A DNA stretch of 8,401 nucleotides from CAZXMB01 sp964641715 (GTDB lineage: Bacteria > Desulfobacterota > BSN033 > UBA1163). The notes under the pieces are model-generated. The model made no database searches. It saw only the letters and a list, made by a program, of their open reading frames with translations, and was not told where the DNA came from. How positions within the stretch are numbered: position 1 is the stretch's first letter; the number at the start of each line of letters is the position of its first letter. The translations under genes were made by a program, and so were the position numbers. The DNA lies in NCBI GenBank assembly GCA_964641715.1, contig CAZXMB010000129.1, forward strand, positions 1-8,401, written 5' to 3'. Below, one piece after another: positions 1 to 4,817 of the stretch.

Positions 1-955
1 TTAAACAGGGGACTTTAAACCAGTACGCTTCTTTCTGGACACCTCCGGAGTCGGTCAGAATGGCCCTGGCATGCTTTTCCAGAGATAACATGTTGAGATA
101 AGAGACCGGCTCAATCAATTTAATTCTTTCGTGATCTGGAGAAAGATGATGCATTTCCATCACTTTTTTAGTTCGGGGGTGGAGAGGGAGGACAACCAGT
201 GCTTCTTTTCCAACCTGATGAAGGGCCTTCAGAATGGATTTTAGCCTCTTTGGATCATCGGTATTTTCGGCACGGTGGAGGGTAGCTAAATAATATTGCG
301 GATTGCGGATTGCGGATTGCGGAATATTTTGTTGGGAGTTTGGAGTTAAAAAGCCTAAATCCTTTAGAATCGTGGATCTTTTTTCTCCTAAACTGGAATA
401 GTAAAGGATTGAATCATACATGACGTCGCCAACATTTTTCACAATTCTTCCTTTACCCGGTCGAATCCCCTCTTTCTCTAAATTCTTGATCGCCTGGGTT
501 GTTGGGCAGAAAAGAAAAGTGGAAAGATGGTCGGTGAGAAGTCGATTGATTTCCTCCGGCATACTCCTCCTGTGGCTTCTCAACCCTGCTTCCACATGGG
601 CCACCGGAATATTCAACTTGGCAGAAGCTAATGCCCCGGCCAGGGTTGAGTTCGTATCGCCGTAAACAAGAACCGCCCCTGGTTTCTCTTTTTGAAGAAC
701 GGCCTCGATCCGTTCAAGCATGATCCCGGTCTGTTTCCCGTGGGACCCCGACCCTACTCCCAGATGGTAATGCGGCTCAGAAAGGTCAAGTTCTTCAAAA
801 AAGACCCGGTCCATCAGATAGTCATAGTGTTGACCTGTATGGACTAATATTTCTTGAATTCGATTCTTTCTCTTATTAAATTTTTGAATGGCACGGCTGA
901 CCGTAGCCGCTTTAATAAACTGAGGTCTTGCTCCAACGATGGTAACAATCTTCAT
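1..955 (-). CDS. wbpI: UDP-GlcNAc 2-epimerase family protein, probably WbpI-type UDP-GlcNAc(3NAc)A 2-epimerase (3' end cut by window edge)
   Basis: The frame is open from ATG at 955-953 to the window edge, giving 318 residues of a family usually about 360-380 long; the C-terminus lies outside. Visible motifs are GARPQFIKAA (residues 8-17), HTGQHYD (39-45), GSHGKQTG (70-77), VYGDTNST (97-104), HVEAGLRS (120-127), MPEEINR (132-138), NVGDVMYD (174-181), LHRAEN (226-231) and TDSGGVQKE (301-309). These match the non-hydrolysing UDP-GlcNAc 2-epimerase family, including the conserved acidic residues (D100, E122, E134/E135) and H227. The wbpB- and wbpD-like genes upstream favour the WbpI role, UDP-GlcNAc(3NAc)A to UDP-ManNAc(3NAc)A in the cytoplasm; plain WecB activity (UDP-ManNAc) is the alternative. 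The start is fixed by family alignment, although AAGGA directly abuts the ATG with no spacer. Residues about 204-221 are encoded by a heptanucleotide array and form an extra loop just before the LHRAEN motif. Confidence 0.9.
   Translation of the reverse strand, partial: MKIVTIVGARPQFIKAATVSRAIQKFNKRKNRIQEILVHTGQHYDYLMDRVFFEELDLSEPHYHLGVGSGSHGKQTGIMLERIEAVLQKEKPGAVLVYGDTNSTLAGALASAKLNIPVAHVEAGLRSHRRSMPEEINRLLTDHLSTFLFCPTTQAIKNLEKEGIRPGKGRIVKNVGDVMYDSILYYSSLGEKRSTILKDLGFLTPNSQQNIPQSAIRNPQYYLATLHRAENTDDPKRLKSILKALHQVGKEALVVLPLHPRTKKVMEMHHLSPDHERIKLIEPVSYLNMLSLEKHARAILTDSGGVQKEAYWFKVPCL
292..347 (-). repeat. Heptanucleotide array (8 units) inside the epimerase gene
   Basis: Read on the minus strand from 347 to 292, the DNA divides into eight consecutive 7-bp units: AACTCCA, AACTCCC, AACAAAA, TATTCCG, CAATCCG three times, CAATATT. 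Four perfect copies of CCGCAAT (plus-strand ATTGCGG) occupy 295-322, flanked by AATATT on both sides. The array lies in the coding frame of the wbpI-like gene and encodes roughly residues 204-221, a stretch rich in N, P, Q and S that I do not expect from the family. One unit is 7 bp, not a multiple of three, so gain or loss of a unit would shift the frame. It resembles the short tandem heptanucleotide repeats known from cyanobacteria; a relationship is not claimed. Confidence 0.9.
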
Positions 956-990
956 TCCTTCGGTTCCGCTCAGGACAAGTTTTCGACTGG
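956..990 (-). repeat. Possible dispersed-repeat copy directly upstream of the wbpI start, supplying its AAGGA
   Basis: The plus-strand sequence here contains CGGTTCCGCTCAGGACAAG (961-979) preceded by TCCTT and followed by TTTTCGACTGG. From memory this resembles a small dispersed sequence of the type CCTTCGxCTxCGCTCAGGACAAG seen in many bacterial genomes. On the minus strand its end gives GAAGGA immediately before the epimerase ATG, so the repeat may provide the purine-rich stretch used for ribosome binding. The zero spacing makes this a poor Shine-Dalgarno site. Only one copy is in the window, so repetitiveness cannot be shown here. Confidence 0.4.
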
Positions 991-1148
991 ATACATCATT
1001 CACGAACAACAATAGTCTAGTCTATGGGTTAAGGTTACGAAGCCGGTTTCGGATATAGTCAAAGAGTTACGGTTAAGTGATTCAAAGACTAACAACGCCA
1101 CCCTTTACCGAAACGGGCATCCTTACCACTACCTTTTGACCTTTATTT
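991..1148. other. Intergenic stretch between wbpD and wbpI with short internal repeats
   Basis: I see no gene here. The segment has a near-perfect 14-bp palindrome CGAAGCCGGTTTCG at 1038-1051 (12 of 14 positions symmetric). The hexamers GTTAAG-GTTACG (1028-1039) recur in swapped order as GTTACG-GTTAAG (1066-1077). On the minus strand a TTGACT (rc of 1057-1062) could serve as a -35 box for wbpI, but the hexamer at the right distance is a poor -10. There is no hairpin followed by a T-run after the wbpD stop. Because the gap is much longer than the junctions elsewhere, a separate promoter for wbpI or an inserted sequence is plausible but unproven. Confidence 0.4.
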
Positions 1149-1718
1149 TCAAATTAACCTCACTTCGATTCGGTCTTTTTTATATATCTTTCCGCAGGCC
1201 TTGCATGCCGCTTTTCCGGACCGAAAGGTGATTTCCACACCACACTGACAAACCCAACCCTTTACCCTCCCCGGGTTACCATAAACCAGTGCGTAATCCG
1301 GCACATCCTTTGTGACAACGGAAGATGCTCCGATCAAGGCATACTGCCCGATCGTATTACCGCAGATAACCGTGGCATTGGCTCCGATGGTTGCGCCTCT
1401 TCTCACCAGGGTCTTGCGAAACTCCTTTTTCCTCGAGATGAAACTTCTGGGGTTAAAGACATTGGTGAAGACCATCGATGGGCCACAGAAAACATCATCT
1501 TCTAATACCACCCCGTCATAGACGGAGACATTATTCTGCACCTTGATATTATCTCCAAGGATAGCCCCACGGCCAATAAAGACATTCTGCCCGATTACGC
1601 AGTTCTTTCCAATCCTGGCCCCTGCCATGATATGAGAAAAATGCCAGATTTTTGTCCCTCCTCCGATCTCCACAGGTTTTCCGATAATAGCAGTAGGATG
1701 TGCAAAATATTTTTTCAT
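1149..1718 (-). CDS. wbpD: WbpD/WlbB-type UDP-2-acetamido-3-amino-2,3-dideoxy-glucuronate N-acetyltransferase
   Basis: This 189-residue protein is a left-handed beta-helix (hexapeptide repeat) acyltransferase. Imperfect [LIV]G-x4 repeats run through residues about 10-150, and the family signatures KIWHFSHI (23-30), GQNVFIG (43-49), QNNVSVYDGV (61-70), EDDVFCGPSMVFTNVFNPR (73-91) and GATIGANATVICG (108-120) are present. The known reaction transfers acetyl from acetyl-CoA to the 3-amino group of UDP-GlcNAc(3NH2)A, giving the di-N-acetylated sugar that WbpI epimerises. The C-terminus carries a CxC (157, 159) and a CxxC (172, 175), a small zinc-ribbon-like tail that I recall in some relatives. 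The start ATG at 1718 has a good site, AAAGGA at 1725-1730 with a 6-nt spacer. It follows the wbpB-like gene by 34 nt, consistent with co-transcription. Confidence 0.93.
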   Translation of the reverse strand: MKKYFAHPTAIIGKPVEIGGGTKIWHFSHIMAGARIGKNCVIGQNVFIGRGAILGDNIKVQNNVSVYDGVVLEDDVFCGPSMVFTNVFNPRSFISRKKEFRKTLVRRGATIGANATVICGNTIGQYALIGASSVVTKDVPDYALVYGNPGRVKGWVCQCGVEITFRSGKAACKACGKIYKKDRIEVRLI

Positions 1719-1752
1719 CTCTTGTCCTTTGGTCTTTAATTTCTGACCTCCA

Positions 1753-2754
1753 TTACAGGTTAACTGGAAATCCCTTCTGTTTCAGGGACTGCTGGGCTGC
1801 AACAAGAATCTTCACGACTTCAATCCCATCCCGTCCTCCGGTTTTGGGCTGTTTCCGCGTCTGAATACAATGGATAAAATGTTCAGCCTCTGCCCGAAGG
1901 GGTTCTGCCATCTTAATATTTGGAATCGTAATATCCCCAAACCTCAGGCTGAGATACTCTCCATACGAATCATATGAGGGGCTTCTCACCCCTTTGTCAT
2001 AGACCTTCAACTTCTCAGAAGCCTCCATATCATCAAAGACGGCCATCTTCTTTGAGCCCACGATAGTAATCTTTCTTACCTTGTGAGGGTCAAGCCAGCT
2101 CAGATGGACGTTAGCCATCTTCCCATCTGCAAAGTGAAGGCTGAGAAAAACCACATCCTCGATATCCTTTTGAACGTAGCTCTCTCCGTTTGCGGAAACA
2201 ACCAGCGGGCCTTCCCCGAAAAGCTTCAGGATGACAGACAGATCATGAGGGGCAAATGACCAGAGGGCATTTTCGTCCTGACGAATGATTCCGAGGTTGA
2301 CCCTTTGAGTATAGATATAATGAACCTTTCCGAGATCTCCACAATCGATCATCTCTTTCAACCGATCGAACACAGGATGGTAAATCAGGAGGTGACCTAC
2401 CGTAAGAATCCGTTCTTTCTCCTCTGCGATCCTCACCATCTCCTCTGCATCCTTCACACTTAAAGCCATTGGTTTTTCAACCAGCACATCCTTCCCCGCA
2501 AGAAGAACTTCTCTGGCCAGGTGAAAGTGGGACGCCGCAGAGGAGGTAATCACCACTCCTTTTATCTCAAGGTCAGAAAGGATGGGGCCTAAGTTCTCAA
2601 CCATCTTTGACCGGGGATAAGACTTACGTAAATTAGATAATTGGGATGAATTGGTATCGCAGATATATTTCAATTGAACATCGGGAATCTCAGAAAATAC
2701 CCGGATATGATTCTTCCCCCATGCCCCAGCTCCAACGATAGCAATGCCAATCAT
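1753..2754 (-). CDS. wbpB: WbpB/WlbA-type UDP-N-acetylglucosaminuronate 3-dehydrogenase (Gfo/Idh/MocA family)
   Basis: This 333-residue oxidoreductase has an N-terminal NAD-binding Rossmann motif GAGAWG (about residues 8-13 from the chosen start), the family's VEKP motif (about 92-95, with the conserved lysine) and FAPHDLS (about 167-173), whose histidine is the usual catalytic candidate. In the WbpB/WlbA branch the enzyme oxidises C3 of UDP-GlcNAcA, and the ketone is then aminated by WbpE. The adjacent wbpD- and wbpI-like genes support this substrate; sequence alone would only say Gfo/Idh family. I chose ATG at 2754-2752 rather than the upstream TTG (2769) or ATG (2766): GGGAGG (2759-2764) lies 4 nt before it, whereas the upstream codons have no ribosome-binding sequence, and MIGIAIVGAG is a typical N-terminus. 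The gene is preceded by a repeat-rich gap, so it may begin its own transcript. Confidence 0.88.
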   Translation of the reverse strand: MIGIAIVGAGAWGKNHIRVFSEIPDVQLKYICDTNSSQLSNLRKSYPRSKMVENLGPILSDLEIKGVVITSSAASHFHLAREVLLAGKDVLVEKPMALSVKDAEEMVRIAEEKERILTVGHLLIYHPVFDRLKEMIDCGDLGKVHYIYTQRVNLGIIRQDENALWSFAPHDLSVILKLFGEGPLVVSANGESYVQKDIEDVVFLSLHFADGKMANVHLSWLDPHKVRKITIVGSKKMAVFDDMEASEKLKVYDKGVRSPSYDSYGEYLSLRFGDITIPNIKMAEPLRAEAEHFIHCIQTRKQPKTGGRDGIEVVKILVAAQQSLKQKGFPVNL

Positions 2755-2758
2755 AGAG

Positions 2759-2764
2759 CCTCCC
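2759..2764 (-). promoter_or_regulatory. Shine-Dalgarno site GGGAGG that decides the wbpB start
   Basis: The minus strand reads GGGAGG-CTCT-ATG, placing a strong anti-16S complement 4 nt from the ATG at 2754. It falls inside the reading frame of any longer version that begins at 2766 or 2769, which argues that those upstream codons are not used. Confidence 0.7.
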
Positions 2765-2780
2765 ATCAAAATTCAGTTCA

Positions 2781-2815
2781 AAATTAACAATTAGCAATGA
2801 TCAATTAGCAATTAT
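2781..2815. repeat. Degenerate heptanucleotide tract upstream of wbpB
   Basis: The plus strand divides into AAATTAA, CAATTAG, CAATGAT, CAATTAG, CAATTAT, i.e. four consecutive CAATNNN units from 2788 to 2815, with CAATTAGCAAT occurring twice at a 14-bp interval (2788 and 2802). The tract sits between the GT2 gene and wbpB. It has the same unit length and a related CAAT core as the array in the wbpI-like gene, on the opposite strand. Confidence 0.75.
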
Positions 2816-2842
2816 CCTTTTGAAAAAGATTAATCATAAGAA

Positions 2843-2891
2843 CCATTTGCAATGCTAATTTTGCAATGACTATTTTTCAATGATCATTTTA
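2843..2891. repeat. Second degenerate heptad tract, running into the GT2 stop codon
   Basis: In plus-strand register the units are CCATTTG, CAATGCT, AATTTTG, CAATGAC, TATTTTT, CAATGAT, CATTTTA. CAATG recurs exactly every 14 bp (2850, 2864, 2878). The last units overlap the final codon and TGA stop of the GT2 gene (stop at 2886-2884), so repeat DNA forms the 3' end of that gene. The 2816-2842 segment between the two tracts shows no clear unit. I see no convincing promoter or terminator in the 2755-2883 gap, although its AT-rich sequence could hold one. Confidence 0.6.
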
Positions 2892-3831
2892 GGGGTTTCA
2901 ATCCCATTCCTTCCGGACATCCTTTGAGGTGCCACCCCACAAGATAAGCATAATTAGAAAATTTACTTCTCCACTTTTTTACCGCAAAACCTGTCAGGAT
3001 GCAAACAATTGACATTGAAACAAATTCAATCCCCAATTTAATCGGCAATCCGACCAGGAGGATAACCCATTGCCAGACTCCCCTGTTTTTTTTAAAAAAG
3101 AGGTAACGGGAACGATAATATTCCACCCTGGCTCTCTTTTTATCCTGTTCGGCACTCTTTCCCTGGAAATGATAGAGTTCAGCCCGGGGATAATGGAAAA
3201 CCTTCCATCCCGCCTTCTTCATCCGAAAGCACCAGTCGGTCTCTTCTAAAAAAAGGAAGTATCCCTCGTCTAACAACCCCACCTGCTCCATTGTTTCTCG
3301 CCTCACCATCATACAGGCACCGATCACGGAATCGACTTCGATAGGATCAGAATAGGTTCTCTCTTTCCCTGGGAAGCGACCTGGAAAAAGCCAACGGAGG
3401 AAACTTTTATTAAGCAGCTCTGTAGCCAGAGATGGGAAATTGGCAATGGAGTTCTGTTTCGAACCCTCCCCATTCAATAGCTGGGGTCCAACCACACCTG
3501 CCTCAGGATGATGATCCATAAAGGCCTTCAGGGTTTCAATGGCTCCTTCCTTCACCTGTGTATCCGGATTAAGAAGGAGGGCGTATTTTCCTTTCAACAA
3601 CCTCATCGCCTGATTATTGGCCTTTGCAAATCCGAGATTCAATGGATTGTCGATAAGGACCACTTCAGGGAATTCCGCTCTCACCGCTTCTTTACTTCCA
3701 TCCGTAGATCCGTTATCCACCACAAAGACTTCCATCTCCAATCTCTGCAAAGTCCACTTGAGAGACTTCAGACACTGAATTAATAAATCTTTTGTATTCC
3801 AATTGACGATGACAATGGATAGATCGCTCAT
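2884..3831 (-). CDS. GT2 family glycosyltransferase, rhamnosyltransferase (WbbL)-like
   Basis: This 315-residue protein has a GT-A nucleotide-sugar domain: SIVIVNWNT (5-13), VVDNGSTDGS (37-46), NLGFAKANN (65-73) and NPDT (88-91), which serves as the metal-binding DXD equivalent. EETDWCFR (196-203) is the ExxDxxxR acceptor/base motif of the WbbL-like group, and YHFQGKSA (220-227) is also typical. Residues about 252-284 are hydrophobic, suggesting a membrane-associated C-terminus on the cytoplasmic face. It would transfer a sugar, often rhamnose in this branch, to a lipid-linked core or O-chain; donor and acceptor cannot be read from sequence. Its ATG overlaps the TGA of the methyltransferase gene before it by 4 nt (ATGA) with no strong ribosome site, so translational coupling is likely. 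Confidence 0.9.
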   Translation of the reverse strand: MSDLSIVIVNWNTKDLLIQCLKSLKWTLQRLEMEVFVVDNGSTDGSKEAVRAEFPEVVLIDNPLNLGFAKANNQAMRLLKGKYALLLNPDTQVKEGAIETLKAFMDHHPEAGVVGPQLLNGEGSKQNSIANFPSLATELLNKSFLRWLFPGRFPGKERTYSDPIEVDSVIGACMMVRRETMEQVGLLDEGYFLFLEETDWCFRMKKAGWKVFHYPRAELYHFQGKSAEQDKKRARVEYYRSRYLFFKKNRGVWQWVILLVGLPIKLGIEFVSMSIVCILTGFAVKKWRSKFSNYAYLVGWHLKGCPEGMGLKPLK

Positions 3832-4814
3832 GTCTTATTAATAATCTCAAGGTGAATCAAATCTCCCAATCGGATTCGATCCAAAAACCAGCAGAAAGGC
3901 CGGAAAAGATATCTGAATAAATGGCTTTCATAAATTGATTGTTTTCCTTGAACCAAGCATCTTCCTTCATACCGGTCATTGATCCAGTATTGAAGGCTGG
4001 CTAAAAAGGTTCTTGTCCCGGAGTCGAATCGGATTGCTTTCACCCTTAAACCCAGAGAGGAGGTTAGCCTTTTAATCGTTTCAACTGAAAAAGAAAAAAG
4101 ATGACGGGGAACATCCAGACTGAACCACCTTTCTCCAAAGAGCCAATAGTTGAGGCTTCTTGCATTTTGGATGGAGATATAAATCCGCCCCTGGGGATTC
4201 AAAATGCGTTTGATCTCTACCAGAGTCTCTCTGGGATTGGGAAGATGTTCCAATACGAAACTCATTCTCACCACATCAAAAAATTGATCGGGGAAATTCG
4301 CTTCAAAAAGGTCTCCTGTGAAAACGGAGAGCCCCCCTGATCTTGCACGCTCAGAAGCCTCCTTATGCACCTCTACGCCATACGTCTCCCATCCCATCTT
4401 TTTCAATTTATAAAGCTCCGTTCCGTTTCCGCATCCGATATCCAAAAGCCTTCCCTTTTCGACAAAGTGAATGGAATTGCGATATCGCCATCGAAGCGGA
4501 AGAAGAACACATTGTTGAAATAGCTTCCGTCCTGTTGAGGTGCCCGGACAGAGAAGATATCCCCAATAGGTCTCGAGAATCTTTTTTCTCAACCATGAAT
4601 ATTCCTTGAAGCGGACCAATTGGCTTTCATGATATTTCTCTGGGTAATATTTTCTCAATGCCTCCGGCTCGGGCTGGGGATTGATAAATAGAAGCCCGCA
4701 TTCCAGACATTTCACAATTTTAAAAACCCCCGGGATTCTAAAAATCCGATCCCGGCCTTCAAAAAGCAGCTGGTGCTGTTGTGATCCGCATACTTCGCAA
4801 GGGATGATCTTCAT
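3828..4814 (-). CDS. Class I SAM-dependent methyltransferase with N-terminal zinc ribbon
   Basis: This 328-residue protein begins with a four-cysteine zinc ribbon (C6xxC9 and C36xxC39, followed by LLFINPQP). The Rossmann methyltransferase domain has motif I LLDIGCGNG (123-131), an acidic residue at the end of strand 2 in YGVEV (145-149), and FVLEHLPNPRE (186-196) as post-motif. The WFSLDVPRHLFSFS segment (230-243) is characteristic of this sugar-locus group. Such proteins are frequent in O-antigen and capsule clusters and are thought to methylate sugars or related groups, but the substrate is unknown here. The start ATG at 4814 lies 3 nt after the TAG of the kinase gene and lacks a good Shine-Dalgarno, suggesting re-initiation. 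The C-terminal part (about 265-328) is aromatic-rich and could contact the membrane. Confidence 0.88.
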   Translation of the reverse strand: MKIIPCEVCGSQQHQLLFEGRDRIFRIPGVFKIVKCLECGLLFINPQPEPEALRKYYPEKYHESQLVRFKEYSWLRKKILETYWGYLLCPGTSTGRKLFQQCVLLPLRWRYRNSIHFVEKGRLLDIGCGNGTELYKLKKMGWETYGVEVHKEASERARSGGLSVFTGDLFEANFPDQFFDVVRMSFVLEHLPNPRETLVEIKRILNPQGRIYISIQNARSLNYWLFGERWFSLDVPRHLFSFSVETIKRLTSSLGLRVKAIRFDSGTRTFLASLQYWINDRYEGRCLVQGKQSIYESHLFRYLFRPFCWFLDRIRLGDLIHLEIINKT

Positions 4815-4817
4815 GTT

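Noticed and set aside
295..322. CRISPR-like tandem repeats
   Set aside because: Units are 7 bp with no spacers and lie within a coding frame; this is a short tandem repeat.
420..665. Plus-strand open frame of 81 codons
   Set aside because: It is antisense to the well-conserved epimerase gene, has no family-like motif and no supported ribosome site.
1001..1003. In-frame GTG as an earlier start for the epimerase
   Set aside because: No Shine-Dalgarno precedes it, and the extension would add 16 residues not expected ahead of the canonical MKIVTIVGARPQ start.
2755..2769. Upstream TTG/ATG starts for the wbpB-like gene
   Set aside because: They would place the strong GGGAGG site inside the gene and have no ribosome site of their own; ATG at 2754 gives a family-typical N-terminus.
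2816..2883. Sigma-70 promoter for wbpB (TATGAT on the minus strand as a -10)
   Set aside because: No acceptable -35 at 16-18 nt, and AT-rich repeat DNA gives such hexamers by chance.
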